DNA from: Paenibacillus camerounensis
GTDB taxonomy: Bacteria > Bacillota > Bacilli > Paenibacillales > Paenibacillaceae
NCBI RefSeq assembly: GCF_000723885.1
Contig: NZ_CCDG010000016.1
Coordinates: forward strand, 60,139-124,138
Length of the DNA stretch: 64,000 nucleotides
Direction: 5' to 3'
A program made the position numbers and the translations under genes. Below, piece after piece: positions 1 through 9,555 of the stretch. Each line of letters begins with the position of its first letter. Position 1 is the stretch's first letter. The notes beneath the pieces are model-generated. The model made no database searches and was not told the DNA's origin. It was given only the letters and a program-made list of their open reading frames with translations.

Positions 1-2424
1 ACGAAGAGCGTAGTTAAAGTACTATCCAAAATGGGGATCTCCACCATCCAGTCATACCGCGGAGCACAGATTTTTGAAGCGGTCGGCCTGAGCACAGAGT
101 TTGTGGATCGGTACTTTACCTGGACACCTTCCCGTATCGGCGGTATCGGCCTGGAAGAAGTGGCGGCTGAAGCACTGTCTCACCATAACCGTGCCTTCAC
201 CGAGAAGGACGGCAACGACAAGGTGCTGGATTCCGGCGGCGACTATCAATGGCGCAGTGACGGGGAGGATCACCTGTTCAACCCGCAGACGATTCACCTG
301 CTGCAGCATTCCGTACGCAGCGGTGACTATGCACTGTACAAGAAATATGCGGCCCTTGTTCAGGGTGAGACCAAGAAACATCAGACGATCCGCTCCATGC
401 TGGAATTCAAGTCCAACAACCAGCCGGTTCCATTGGATGAAGTAGAGCCGGCGGAATCGATTATGAAACGCTTTAAGACAGGAGCCATGTCGTTTGGTTC
501 CATCAGTAAGGAAGCCCACGAGACACTGGCTATTGCAATGAACCGCATCGGCGGCAAGAGCAACACCGGTGAGGGCGGGGAAGACCCTGCCCGCTTCATT
601 CCTGACGCTAACGGCGATTCCCGCCGCAGTGCAATCAAACAGGTGGCATCGGGACGCTTCGGGGTAACCTCGAATTATCTGGTGAACGCTGATGAGATTC
701 AGATTAAGATGGCACAGGGAGCGAAGCCGGGTGAAGGCGGGCAGCTTCCGGGCCGTAAGGTATATCCTTGGGTAGCGGAAGTGCGCGGCTCCACAGCAGG
801 TGTAGGTCTCATCTCGCCGCCTCCGCATCACGATATTTATTCCATCGAGGATCTGGCTGAGCTGATCTATGATCTGAAGAACGCCAATCCGCGGGCCAGC
901 ATCAACGTGAAGCTCGTGTCTGAGGTTGGTGTCGGAACGATTGCCGCAGGCGTGGCGAAAGGCCGTGCCGACATTATCCTGATCAGCGGCTATGACGGCG
1001 GTACCGGTGCTTCACCGATGAACTCGATCCGCCATGCCGGTCTGCCTTGGGAGCTTGGACTCGCTGAGACGCATCAGACGCTTATGCTGAACAATCTGCG
1101 CGACCGCGTTGTGCTGGAAACCGACGGTAAAATGCTTAGCGGACGCGACCTTGCGGTAGCGGTGCTGCTGGGAGCAGAGGAATACGGATTCGCAACAGCA
1201 CCGCTTGTAGCGGTAGGCTGTATCATGATGCGCGTCTGCCAGATGGATACCTGTCCGGTCGGCGTTGCTACCCAGAACCCGGATCTGCGCAAGAACTTTA
1301 CGGGCGATCCGCAGCATGTTGTTAACTTCATGACCTTCGTAGCACAGGATCTGCGTGAGATTATGGCAGAGCTTGGCTTCCGCACTATCGAAGAGATGGT
1401 CGGACGCACGGATTGCCTTGATGCGGTTCATGCTTCTGACCACTGGAAGAAGAAAGGCGTTGATCTGAGCAGCCTGCTGCACACACCGGAGCTTCCGGAG
1501 GGAAGCACGCGCTTCCGCAGCAAGTTCCAGAACCACGGTCTGGAAGAAACGATTGACGTATCACAGCTGCTTGATCTGGCTGCTCCGGCGCTGGAATCCG
1601 GGCAGGCTGTAGAGGTATCTCTGCCGATCACCAACGTCAACCGTGCAGTGGGTACAATTCTGGGCAGTGAGCTGACCCGTAAGTACGGGGCTGCGGGTCT
1701 GCCGGATGATACGATCCGCCTGAACTTCACCGGCTCTGCCGGACAGAGTCTTGGTGCTTTCGTTCCTAAGGGGATTACAATTACGGTCGAAGGCGACTCG
1801 AATGACTATGTGGGTAAAGGTCTATCTGGTGGCAAGCTGATTATCAAGCCGTCTCCTAAAGCTACCTTTGCTGCAGAAGATAACATCATTATCGGAAACA
1901 CGGCACTCTACGGCGCTACCGGCGGTGAAGCTTATATTAGCGGTATTGCCGGTGAACGGTTCGCTGTCCGCAACTCCGGCGCGAACGTAGTGGTTGAAGG
2001 CGTGGGCGACCACGGCTGTGAATATATGACCGGCGGCCGCGTAGCGGTGCTAGGTGCAACAGGCCGCAACTTTGCGGCAGGGATGTCCGGCGGTATCGCT
2101 TATGTCTATGATCCGGAGAACAGCTTCATCAAACGCTGTAACCTGGAAATGGTCCTGCTGGAGCGTGTTGAGGAGGCTGAGGAAGCAGCGGAGCTGCACA
2201 AGCTGATCTCGCGTCATGCCGAGCTTACAGGCAGTGCGGCGGCTGGCCGGATTCTAGAGAACTGGGAAGCTTCACTGCCGAAGTTCGCCCGTGTCATTCC
2301 GAAGGATTACAAACGGATGCTGGAGCAGATCCGTAAGGTGGAGCAGACCGGCCTGACCGGCGAGGCTGCCCTGATGGCTGCTTTTGAAGCCAATATGCGT
2401 GAGCTTGCGCGTGTTGGAGGCTAA
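1..2424 (+). CDS. gltB: Glutamate synthase large subunit, C-terminal part (5' end outside window)
   Basis: The reading frame is open from base 1, so about 807 residues of a protein usually near 1500 residues are present. Glutamate synthase makes two glutamates from glutamine and 2-oxoglutarate in the cytoplasm. What is seen: the FMN/2-oxoglutarate synthase domain ([36 protein letters not shown]), then the cysteine cluster [15 protein letters not shown] that binds the 3Fe-4S centre, then the C-terminal GXGXG beta-helix (repeated G-rich turns such as [11 protein letters not shown] and [11 protein letters not shown]). The N-terminal glutamine amidotransferase domain lies upstream of the window. 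No small-subunit gene (gltD) follows; a terminator-like hairpin does, so gltB is monocistronic or last in its operon. Confidence 0.97.
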   Translation, partial: TKSVVKVLSKMGISTIQSYRGAQIFEAVGLSTEFVDRYFTWTPSRIGGIGLEEVAAEALSHHNRAFTEKDGNDKVLDSGGDYQWRSDGEDHLFNPQTIHLLQHSVRSGDYALYKKYAALVQGETKKHQTIRSMLEFKSNNQPVPLDEVEPAESIMKRFKTGAMSFGSISKEAHETLAIAMNRIGGKSNTGEGGEDPARFIPDANGDSRRSAIKQVASGRFGVTSNYLVNADEIQIKMAQGAKPGEGGQLPGRKVYPWVAEVRGSTAGVGLISPPPHHDIYSIEDLAELIYDLKNANPRASINVKLVSEVGVGTIAAGVAKGRADIILISGYDGGTGASPMNSIRHAGLPWELGLAETHQTLMLNNLRDRVVLETDGKMLSGRDLAVAVLLGAEEYGFATAPLVAVGCIMMRVCQMDTCPVGVATQNPDLRKNFTGDPQHVVNFMTFVAQDLREIMAELGFRTIEEMVGRTDCLDAVHASDHWKKKGVDLSSLLHTPELPEGSTRFRSKFQNHGLEETIDVSQLLDLAAPALESGQAVEVSLPITNVNRAVGTILGSELTRKYGAAGLPDDTIRLNFTGSAGQSLGAFVPKGITITVEGDSNDYVGKGLSGGKLIIKPSPKATFAAEDNIIIGNTALYGATGGEAYISGIAGERFAVRNSGANVVVEGVGDHGCEYMTGGRVAVLGATGRNFAAGMSGGIAYVYDPENSFIKRCNLEMVLLERVEEAEEAAELHKLISRHAELTGSAAAGRILENWEASLPKFARVIPKDYKRMLEQIRKVEQTGLTGEAALMAAFEANMRELARVGG

Positions 2425-2466
2425 ACTTAACCTGCTGTGCTAAGCAGCTTGGTGTAATAAAGAGTA

Positions 2467-2510
2467 AGGGGCTGTATTCTTCCGCTTAGAGGAGGATACA
2501 GCCCTTTTAT
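2467..2510 (+). terminator. Rho-independent terminator after gltB
   Basis: Stem GGGCTGTAT / ATACAGCCC around an A/G-rich loop, followed by a short T run (CCCTTTTAT). It lies 43 bases after the gltB stop. Confidence 0.8.
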
Positions 2511-2520
2511 ATACCGGTAT

Positions 2521-2935
2521 AGATGATGCTATCCCTCCTCCCTGATAAACATTTGGTAATGGATTAACCAAATTAAAGCAGACCTGTCTGCCCAGCCCAA
2601 AATGCAGGAGTGAACGAACAACGGGAAAAATCCCATTAAACATCCCCAAAGTAAGCAGGGAGAGCGGTAATAGAGGGAAGGATCCATTACTTAGGCAGAA
2701 CATTACCCGACTAAAAGTTTTGGAGTGAGGCAGTTAAACCAGAGCTTGATGTTAAGTTATTAAAGGAGGTTCTTCTTAAAATTTCCTATTGATGCAGTGA
2801 TACCTTCCTATTAAACCGTCTAATAGTTGGTTAGATCTTCCTTTTACCCTTGTTTTCAGGAAAAAGCCAGGATGTGGTAATATGAAAAATATATAAAATG
2901 AAATGCTAAGAATATCAATAATGCGAAAGTAATGG
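2521..2935. other. Non-coding stretch, no supported gene
   Basis: About 415 bases with only short, poorly started reading frames on either strand. A strong Shine-Dalgarno-like AAAGGAGGT occurs near 2761-2769 but no credible frame follows it. It may be a decayed gene or a leader; nothing here is assigned. Confidence 0.5.
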
Positions 2936-3112
2936 AGGGGAATTTTGGAACTGTAGGAGCGGTAGCGACCGCCTGAAAGCTTTTCGCAGAAAAGCTCGCT
3001 ACGGAAGCATAGGCAGTCTGCGGATTTCCACCGCGAGAGCGGTATATATCAAGAAATCTGCAGAAGGGCAACGGCTGGAAGTCCAAACATTCCCCGCAGT
3101 TACGGCCTACGC
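2936..3112. repeat. Structured intergenic element, probable dispersed Paenibacillus-type repeat
   Basis: A GC-rich block inside an AT-rich spacer, with several short palindromic pairs (GGAGCGGTAGCGACCGCC; AAGCTTTTCGCAGAAAAGCT; ACCGCGAGAGCGGT). The sharp change in composition and nested hairpins are typical of a mobile or dispersed intergenic repeat. I recall similar blocks in other Paenibacillus spacers, but this is from memory. The module TATATATCAAGAAATCTG near 3043-3060 recurs almost exactly near 27609-27626. Confidence 0.5.
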
Positions 3113-3168
3113 ATTATAAAAATTATTAGGACATGTTCATTTTATAACAAAAGAAAGGAAGTGAAGGT

Positions 3169-4098
3169 ATGCCAGTTACAGCAGAATCAGCGAATAAGCC
3201 GGTTGCCAGCCTGATGGGCGTGAGCAAAAAAATCGGCTCCAAAACGCTGGTCAGCGATCTGACGCTCGACATTCCGCCCGGACAGATATTTGGATTCCTC
3301 GGTCCTAACGGCGCCGGTAAAACAACCACGATCCGCATGATGGTCGGCCTGATCTCCATCAGCCAAGGGGATATTCTGATCTGCGGACGCAGCATTAAGG
3401 ATCATTTCGAGGAGGCTGTCGCCAATATCGGTGCGATCGTAGAGAATCCGGAAATGTATAAGTTCCTGAGCGGCTATCAGAATCTCCGCCAGTATGCACG
3501 GATGGTCCCCGGCGTTACGAAGCAGCGGATTGATGAGGTTGTGGAGCTGGTCGGACTCGGCCAGCGAATTAATGACAAAGTAAAAACCTACTCACTGGGC
3601 ATGCGCCAGCGGCTGGGTGTGGCCCAGGCCCTGCTGCACCGCCCGAAGCTGCTGATTCTGGACGAGCCTACGAACGGCCTTGATCCGCAGGGTATCCGCG
3701 AGCTGCGTGATTATCTGCGGCGGTTATGCCAGACGGAGGGAACAACCGTCTTTGTCTCCAGTCATCTGCTCTCGGAAATGGAGCTGATGTGCGACAGTGT
3801 GGCGATCATCCAGAATGGCCGGCTGATTGATGTTAAGCAGCTCAAGGCTGTTGGGGATGCTGTGCTGCCTGTCACAGAAACGCTGTTTGAAGTTAATGAT
3901 CCTGAAGGTGCGCTGACTTTGCTTGGACAAGGTGTGATAAAGAACGGGGGGGTTACCGTAGAGGCCGGGCGTGAGGAGATCGCTGAATTGAATGCAGCAC
4001 TTGTAGCAGCCGGCTTCAAGGTATACAGCATCAGGGCGCTGTCACGGTCGCTCGAGGATCAATTCCTGGAAATTACCGGAGGTGAAGGCATTGGGTGA
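3169..4098 (+). CDS. ABC transporter ATP-binding protein (BcrA/CcmA-like)
   Basis: A 309-residue ATPase that should power the membrane protein encoded next. Walker A GPNGAGKTTT (about residues 44-53), signature YSLGMRQRLGVAQ (about 144-156) and Walker B LLILDEPTNGLDP are intact. A C-terminal extension of about 80 residues after the nucleotide-binding domain is usual for BcrA-type subunits of drug or peptide exporters. The start has a good ribosome site (GAAAGGAAGTG). The next gene starts inside this one, 17 bases before the stop, so the two are translationally coupled. The substrate cannot be read from sequence: bacitracin-like peptides, lipids and lantibiotics are all possible for this class. 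Confidence 0.9.
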   Translation: MPVTAESANKPVASLMGVSKKIGSKTLVSDLTLDIPPGQIFGFLGPNGAGKTTTIRMMVGLISISQGDILICGRSIKDHFEEAVANIGAIVENPEMYKFLSGYQNLRQYARMVPGVTKQRIDEVVELVGLGQRINDKVKTYSLGMRQRLGVAQALLHRPKLLILDEPTNGLDPQGIRELRDYLRRLCQTEGTTVFVSSHLLSEMELMCDSVAIIQNGRLIDVKQLKAVGDAVLPVTETLFEVNDPEGALTLLGQGVIKNGGVTVEAGREEIAELNAALVAAGFKVYSIRALSRSLEDQFLEITGGEGIG

Positions 4099-4873
4099 AT
4101 TTGCAGCTCTCATACATAATGAGAACATCAAGATTTACAGCCGGGTCCGCACATGGGTTATGCTGGCTATCTTGGGGCTCATGAGTGCGCTGTTCCCGGC
4201 GCTGATTTATTTTACGAGCAGTTCTAATCCGGTTGGCGTGTGGGATAATTTTCAGCTGACGGTTACTATTTCCTTCTTTTTAAATACTATCTTTACGGTG
4301 GTAATTGCTTCCGATGCGGTGGCCGGGGAATTCTCCTGGGGAACCATCAAGCTGCTGCTGATCCGCCCGTGGAGCCGCTCCAAAATTCTGCTGTCAAAAT
4401 ATATTTCGATGATTCTGTTCAGCCTGCTCAGCACGGCTGTGCTGATTGCTTTCGGTTATGCGTCATCGCTGATTTTCTCCGGACAAGATACCTCGGATGT
4501 AACCAATCTGATGTCCTGGAGCCCGGCGGCCTATTCGTTTATGGATTTGTTCTGCCGCTACATTGAGCTGTTCCTGACAGCAGCACTTGCCTTTATGGTC
4601 TCCAGTGTCTTCCGGGCGAGCGGGCTCGCAATCGGACTGTCGCTGTTTATTATGTTTACCAAAAATATTTTTGTGCAGATTTTTAGTCCTGAACGCTTTG
4701 AGTGGGCACAATATCTGATTTTTACCCACATGGATCTGCGAGTATACCTTCTCAGTGATACCGGTCCGGGCGGGGTCAGCCTATATTTCTCAGCTGCGGT
4801 ACTGGCTGCCTACTACGTGCTGTTTCTGGCTGTATCCTGGCTTGTTTTCAGTAAAAGGGATGTTGCTGCGTAA
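4082..4873 (+). CDS. ABC-2 type transporter permease
   Basis: A 263-residue integral membrane protein with about six hydrophobic segments, starting roughly at residues 26, 60, 105, 155, 185 and 240. GTG start at 4082 overlapping the ATPase gene. The conserved stretch VVIASDAVAGEFSWGTIKLLLIRPWSRSK, seen at about residues 73-101, is typical of ABC-2 / BcrB-like permeases (GEFxxGTxKxLL...PxSR). It completes a two-gene exporter; no regulator or two-component pair sits beside it. Confidence 0.88.
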   Translation: MKALGEFAALIHNENIKIYSRVRTWVMLAILGLMSALFPALIYFTSSSNPVGVWDNFQLTVTISFFLNTIFTVVIASDAVAGEFSWGTIKLLLIRPWSRSKILLSKYISMILFSLLSTAVLIAFGYASSLIFSGQDTSDVTNLMSWSPAAYSFMDLFCRYIELFLTAALAFMVSSVFRASGLAIGLSLFIMFTKNIFVQIFSPERFEWAQYLIFTHMDLRVYLLSDTGPGGVSLYFSAAVLAAYYVLFLAVSWLVFSKRDVAA

Positions 4874-4894
4874 AAAGAATACCTCATGCAAAAA

Positions 4895-4932
4895 AAGCAG
4901 GCTAAGCGGGTATGCCCGCTCAGCCTGCTTCA
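4895..4932. terminator. Bidirectional terminator between convergent genes
   Basis: Stem GCAGGCTAAGCGGG / CCCGCTCAGCCTGC with a 4-base loop and A-rich tract before it, serving the exporter (plus) and, in reverse, the bactofilin gene (minus), whose last codons lie in the stem. Confidence 0.85.
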
Positions 4933-5378
4933 CGTTTAGCCTGCTGCTTGGCTGCACGCTTGGCCGCTTTGTCCATAGTTCCGGCATTCTCAGCAGAAGT
5001 GTGAGCCTCTGAGAGCAGAGGTGCAGGCGGCTCGGCGGTCGCTACTGAGCCGTTCAGCACGCTGCCTTCCATAATGCTCAGTGTGCCTGCCAGTATATTG
5101 CCGTGAAGCTGCCCGGTTTCGGTCATAGTGAGCCGCTGGTCGGCAGTGACATCCCCGTACACTTTTCCTGCAATAATGATCTCTTTTGCTTTAATGGAGG
5201 AACGCACGGTACCCAGTTCACCGACGGTTACTGTTCCCTCGCAATGGATCTCCCCGCTGAAATTCCCTTCAATCCGCAGATTTGTATCACACTGCACCTT
5301 ACCCTCCAGATTGCCGCCGTGGCCGATCAGCGAATCCGTTGATCTGGATAGTGCCCCCTGTTTTCGTCTGGTCCACAT
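4920..5378 (-). CDS. Bactofilin family polymer-forming protein
   Basis: A 152-residue protein with the bactofilin beta-helix core: short repeated strands of the form I.G...G.I....V.V...G.V (residues about 20-115), e.g. LRIEGNFSGEIHCEGTVTVG and IIIAGKVYGDVTA. Bactofilins polymerise without nucleotide and scaffold cell-wall enzymes at the membrane. The N-terminus is short and basic (MWTRRKQG); the C-terminus is a low-complexity Ala/Lys tail. It follows the M23 endopeptidase gene by 23 bases in the same direction, the classic pairing in which the bactofilin positions the peptidase. Confidence 0.9.
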   Translation of the reverse strand: MWTRRKQGALSRSTDSLIGHGGNLEGKVQCDTNLRIEGNFSGEIHCEGTVTVGELGTVRSSIKAKEIIIAGKVYGDVTADQRLTMTETGQLHGNILAGTLSIMEGSVLNGSVATAEPPAPLLSEAHTSAENAGTMDKAAKRAAKQQAKREAG

Positions 5379-5401
5379 GTTTATCCCTCCCGTACATTCT
5401 G

Positions 5402-6592
5402 TTAAGGCTCAACGTAACCCAAAGGATTGACTGCTTTATTCTGCTTCAGAACCTGAAAGTGAAGATGCGGCCCGGTGCTGCGCCCGGTATTGCCGAGTGT
5501 GCCGATCTGCTGGCCCTTGCTGATATAATCTCCCTCGGAGACGTCCATGCTGTTCAGGTGCATATACCAGGTTTCCAGGCCGTTTGCATGCTTAATGATG
5601 ATATATTTGCCTCTTGCACCCATCTGGTCGGAGGCCGTAACCTCACCGTCCATCGCCGCATAGACCGGGTCCCCGATGCTGCCGGCAATATCAATTCCGG
5701 AGTGATAGGCGGAGACCCCTTTGAACGGATCGGAGCGGTAGCCGAAGCTTGAGGTGATTATTTTGGATTGGGTAGGCCAGATGACGGCCGGTGCCAGTCT
5801 GGCTTGTTCGGCAAGCTCCTCTTTAGCCTGGAGCCTGGCTTCCGCGCTCTGCACCTCCCTCGCCTCAGTAATGGTGGCGGACAGGCTGGTGAGCAGCTCA
5901 TCAAGCAGACTGCGGATCTCCTCGTAATCATCCCTTGCCTCCTGGACAAGTCCCAGGGGGTCCTCCTGATAGACAGCGATATATTCTCCGCCGACCTGGG
6001 GAGTTACAGTGCTCCTGATTGCTGAAGCGACGGCCCCGAGGCGGAAGCTTACAGCAGGCAGGGAGGAGAGAGCGGTGCCGGATTGCGCTCCTCCTGCGGC
6101 ATTGGCTTTGTAGTTAGCGGCTGGAGCTGCAGAGTAGGCGGTAAGGCGGTTTCCTGAAACAGCATCTCCTGAGATGGAAGCGGAGTCTCTGTCTGCCTCC
6201 GGGTCTGCCCCGCCGTCCTGCTCTGTTTCAATCAGGGATTGCAGCTGTGCTTCAAGCTCGCTGACGCTTTTCAGCTTGTCTTTGATGGTGGCGGCTTCCT
6301 CAGACAGTTCAGTCACCTTGCTGCGGAGCTGCAGCAGCGTCTGGTCCTTGTCGGCGACCTTCATCTCCATACGGAGATTGGCCAGTGACAAGGAGGCGGC
6401 TTCGGCCTCCAGCTCCGCTATGGAGCGTGAGGCATGAAAATGCATCGAGGTGACCAGACTGGAAATAGAGAGGGCAGCAGCAGCCGGGAGGACCAGAGCG
6501 AGCGGCTTGGACAGGTGGACCTGTCTGACCGGCCGGCCGGCTTCACGGACAACAAGCAGGGTAATCCGGTTATCCTTATGCTGGGTTTTCAT
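5402..6592 (-). CDS. M23 family cell-wall metallopeptidase, membrane-anchored
   Basis: A 396-residue protein with a cytoplasmic N-terminus, one membrane segment (about residues 28-48, LALVLPAAAALSISSLVTSM), a coiled coil (about 58-120), a low-complexity linker, a second helical stretch (about 215-265) and a C-terminal LytM/M23 domain (about 275-390). Zinc and catalytic motifs are intact: HSGIDIAG (H..D) and HLHFQV, so it should be an active peptidoglycan endopeptidase. Start supported by ribosome site AAAGGAGAA. First gene of an operon with bactofilin. Confidence 0.9.
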   Translation of the reverse strand: MKTQHKDNRITLLVVREAGRPVRQVHLSKPLALVLPAAAALSISSLVTSMHFHASRSIAELEAEAASLSLANLRMEMKVADKDQTLLQLRSKVTELSEEAATIKDKLKSVSELEAQLQSLIETEQDGGADPEADRDSASISGDAVSGNRLTAYSAAPAANYKANAAGGAQSGTALSSLPAVSFRLGAVASAIRSTVTPQVGGEYIAVYQEDPLGLVQEARDDYEEIRSLLDELLTSLSATITEAREVQSAEARLQAKEELAEQARLAPAVIWPTQSKIITSSFGYRSDPFKGVSAYHSGIDIAGSIGDPVYAAMDGEVTASDQMGARGKYIIIKHANGLETWYMHLNSMDVSEGDYISKGQQIGTLGNTGRSTGPHLHFQVLKQNKAVNPLGYVEP

Positions 6593-6836
6593 AGCTTCTC
6601 CTTTCTGCGGCTGGGCGCCGCCTTGTACGGCTAGAATGTTGCTTTTCAGTAATAATCAGCAGGCTCATCCGATTTGTCCTATTACTCTATGTATTCCGGC
6701 TGCTGGATGAACATGACAACGGTTTGCTTGAATAAAGTGGGAGAGTTACGGCAAAACCTGTACTAGATAAGAATTGTCCGGATAAGAAAAGGCAGCTGGC
6801 GGAATTTGTCTGCCGGGACTTAGGGGAGGTGAGGGG

Positions 6837-8270
6837 TTGATAATTATAGTGACTTTGCTGGGGCTTTTTGTGCTGCAGACTGCGGCAATCCTGCTGCTGG
6901 AATACCGCCGCCCGCAAAGGGCGCTGGCCTGGCTGTTCCTGAGCTTTTGCTGTCCGCCGGCCGGCCTTGCACTCTATTATTTTCTCGGAAGGGATTACTG
7001 GCAGAGCCGCAGAATAAGCAGGCGCTGCACACCGGCAAAACGAAGGGAAATCCGTGCCCATGTCAGCGGCAAAATCCGGATGGTCAGAAAGCCGGAGGAG
7101 TGCGGTAATCCCGCCTTTGCCGGACGTGAGGAGCTGATCCGCATGCTTTCCGGATTATCCGGTATGAAGATTACAGGCCGGAATCATTGCCGGGTGCTGC
7201 CGAATGCCGGTGTTGCCTACGATGCCATGCTGGAGGCGATGGAGGCCGCGCGCGAGCATATCCATCTGGAATTTTATATTTTCCGCGATGATGAGATCGG
7301 CGAGCAGTTTCAGGATGTGCTGACCCGCAAAGCGCGTCAGGGGGTGAAGGTCCGCCTTTTGTGCGACGGTCTGGGCAGCCACAGTCTGGGCAAGCGGTTC
7401 ATCCGCACGCTGAAACATGCAGGTGTGGAGATGCATTTCTTTTTGCCTCCGCTGATCTCGCTGCTTGAGCGCCGGTTCAATTACCGGAATCACCGCAAAA
7501 TTATAGTAGTCGATGGTCTGGTCGGCTTTACAGGCGGGATGAATGTAGGGGACGATTACTTAGGCAAAGATCCCAAAATGGGCTACTGGCGTGACACGCA
7601 TCTGCAGCTGGAAGGGGATGCGGTATATGACCTGCAGGATGTTTTTCTGAAGGACTGGAAGCTGGCGGCAGGGGAACTGCTTAGCCATCCGCGTTTTTTT
7701 CCGGAGCATCACTGTACAGGTGAGGAAGCGGCGCTGATTGTGGCAAGCGGGCCCGACGGGGCGATTGATGCCTCCCAGGGCATGTTTTTTGGTTCGCTTT
7801 GTGCCGCCAGGAGGCGCATATGGATTACCTCGCCGTATTTTATTCCCGATCCTGCCATCTGCCGGGCGCTTAAGAATGCGGTGCTGGGCGGGGTGGATGT
7901 CCGTATTATTATCCCGGGCAAACCGGATAATAAGCTCGTCTATGCGGCGTCACTGTCCTATCTGGAGAATCTGCAGGATGCCGGAGTGAAGTTTTACCGC
8001 TATACTGCGGGCTTTATGCATGCCAAGGTGATGATTATTGATGATCTGCTGGCGGCGGCAGGAAGTGCCAATCTGGATATGCGCAGCTTCTATTCCAATT
8101 TCGAGCTGTCGGCGGTGCTGCTGGCTCCTGGGACGGTTGCCGGGCTGGCGGACGCCTTTGAAAAGGATCTGAAGCACAGCGAGTTTATTGATCCCGACAA
8201 GTTCATGAGGCGCGGAAGGAATGTCAAGTTGATTCAAGGTCTTTGTCAGCTGTTATCTCCGCTATTATGA
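6837..8270 (+). CDS. cls: Cardiolipin synthase
   Basis: A 477-residue phospholipase-D family enzyme that condenses two phosphatidylglycerols into cardiolipin at the membrane. Two N-terminal hydrophobic segments (about residues 1-18 and 30-48, the latter ending LALYYFLGRDYW) are followed by two HKD motifs: HRKIIVVDG (about 220) and HAKVMIIDD (about 395). The TTG start at 6837 is chosen because GGGGAGGTGAGG precedes it; a GTG at 6849 is an alternative. Single gene; no terminator is clear after it. Confidence 0.93.
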   Translation: MIIIVTLLGLFVLQTAAILLLEYRRPQRALAWLFLSFCCPPAGLALYYFLGRDYWQSRRISRRCTPAKRREIRAHVSGKIRMVRKPEECGNPAFAGREELIRMLSGLSGMKITGRNHCRVLPNAGVAYDAMLEAMEAAREHIHLEFYIFRDDEIGEQFQDVLTRKARQGVKVRLLCDGLGSHSLGKRFIRTLKHAGVEMHFFLPPLISLLERRFNYRNHRKIIVVDGLVGFTGGMNVGDDYLGKDPKMGYWRDTHLQLEGDAVYDLQDVFLKDWKLAAGELLSHPRFFPEHHCTGEEAALIVASGPDGAIDASQGMFFGSLCAARRRIWITSPYFIPDPAICRALKNAVLGGVDVRIIIPGKPDNKLVYAASLSYLENLQDAGVKFYRYTAGFMHAKVMIIDDLLAAAGSANLDMRSFYSNFELSAVLLAPGTVAGLADAFEKDLKHSEFIDPDKFMRRGRNVKLIQGLCQLLSPLL

Positions 8271-8327
8271 CCAAAAATAGGACTAAACCTTAACTTTTCT
8301 AAGGCGCGAATATGTTCCATACCTTAT

Positions 8328-8355
8328 TTGACCGTCTTTTATGATATAATATAAG
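8328..8355 (+). promoter_or_regulatory. Sigma-A-type promoter for the YitT gene
   Basis: TTGACC (8328-8333), 16-base spacer, TATAAG (8350-8355). A better -10 hexamer TATAAT at 8345 sits only 11 bases from the -35, so the TATAAG pairing is preferred. Confidence 0.5.
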
Positions 8356-8437
8356 TACGAGAAGAAACATAAGAAAGTGTATCTTGAACCTTATACTTTC
8401 CGTTATTCTTTGGATACTTATTTATAGGGGGAGTTCT

Positions 8438-9352
8438 ATGAATGTAAGCCAGCAAATCTTTACGAGTGAGGATGAGAAAAAACCACTGAAAGCCGGATCT
8501 ATGAAGGCGGCCAGGCTGCGGCTAGCCCAACGGATTGTCATGATGGTGCTTGGCGCGGGGATGATGTCCGTTGCGCTGGAAATTTTTCTTGTTCCCAATG
8601 AGTTGATTGACGGCGGAATAACAGGTATTTCCATTATGCTATCCCATATTTTTCATATACCTCTCGGTATCTTGCTGACCCTGCTCAACCTTCCGTTTCT
8701 GATTATCGGATATAAGCAGATCGGCAAAACCTTTGCTTTGTCCACATTGTTTGCTGTAGTTGTAATGTCCGTCGGCACACAATTATTGCATCCGGTAAAT
8801 CCGATTACCGTTGAACCGCTGCTGGCAGCAGTGTTCGGCGGCGTTATTCTCGGCGTCGGTGTGGGACTCGTAGTCAGATACGGGGGCTCGCTGGACGGCA
8901 CTGAAATCGTGGCTATCCTGGTCGCCAAGAAGCTGCCGTTTTCGGTCGGTGAAGTGGTGATGTTCTTCAACTTCTTTATTCTGTCGGGGGCGGGCTTTGT
9001 CTTCGGCTGGAATAACGCCATGTTCTCTTTGATTGCTTATTACATTGCTTTCAAAATGATCGACATTACACTTGAAGGTCTTGACCAGTCCAAATCGGTC
9101 TGGATTATCAGTGACAAATTCCGCGATATCGGTGAAGCGCTGACAGAACGTCTGGGACGCGGAGTTACTTATCTCGATGGTGAAGGCGGCTTTTCCGGGG
9201 AAAACAAAAAAGTGATCTTCGTGGTCATTACGCGTTTGGAAGAAGCGAAGCTTAAATCCATTGTTGAAGACTGGGATTCCGACGCCTTTATTGCGATCGG
9301 CAATATCCATGATGTAAAAGGCGGCCGCTTTAAAAAGAAATCAATCCACTAG
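8438..9352 (+). CDS. YitT family membrane protein (DUF161 + DUF2179)
   Basis: A 304-residue protein with five to six N-terminal membrane helices (about residues 25-215) and a soluble C-terminal DUF2179 domain (about 225-300, RGVTYLDGEGGFSGENKKVI is its hallmark). The family is widespread in Firmicutes; its transport or sensing role is not established. ATG at 8438 is preferred over an upstream TTG at 8384 because TAGGGGGAG lies at the correct spacing. A promoter is seen at 8328-8355. Confidence 0.88.
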   Translation: MNVSQQIFTSEDEKKPLKAGSMKAARLRLAQRIVMMVLGAGMMSVALEIFLVPNELIDGGITGISIMLSHIFHIPLGILLTLLNLPFLIIGYKQIGKTFALSTLFAVVVMSVGTQLLHPVNPITVEPLLAAVFGGVILGVGVGLVVRYGGSLDGTEIVAILVAKKLPFSVGEVVMFFNFFILSGAGFVFGWNNAMFSLIAYYIAFKMIDITLEGLDQSKSVWIISDKFRDIGEALTERLGRGVTYLDGEGGFSGENKKVIFVVITRLEEAKLKSIVEDWDSDAFIAIGNIHDVKGGRFKKKSIH

Positions 9353-9383
9353 CGTCATCCGGGGGAACGGATACGCGGTCTGA

Positions 9384-9525
9384 AGGAAGGTATATTTACG
9401 AAAGTCAGAGTAACCAATCCGGTGCCTGCAGCAAGCTGTGCCGAATTCTCATATATAATACCTTCCGTCCCAAAGCTGGACGCCTGATAAGCCCGCAGCC
9501 TGTTATAGGCAATTGCGGGCTTATT
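9384..9525. terminator. Hairpins between convergent genes
   Basis: Two inverted repeats: GGAAGGTAT (9385-9393) with ATACCTTCC (9458-9466), and ATAAGCCCGCA (9487-9497) with TGCGGGCTTAT (9514-9524). Neither has a strong T run, so termination is inferred from position between convergent genes. Confidence 0.5.
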
Positions 9526-9555
9526 GCTGTCTATAGGGGATATGCATGTCCGGAA

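Noticed and set aside
2440..2703. 87-codon minus-strand frame after gltB
   Set aside because: Covers the gltB terminator, no ribosome site, no family; treated as non-coding.
8328..8350. Promoter TTGACC with TATAAT at 8345
   Set aside because: Spacer of 11 bases is too short; the TATAAG at 8350 gives 16.
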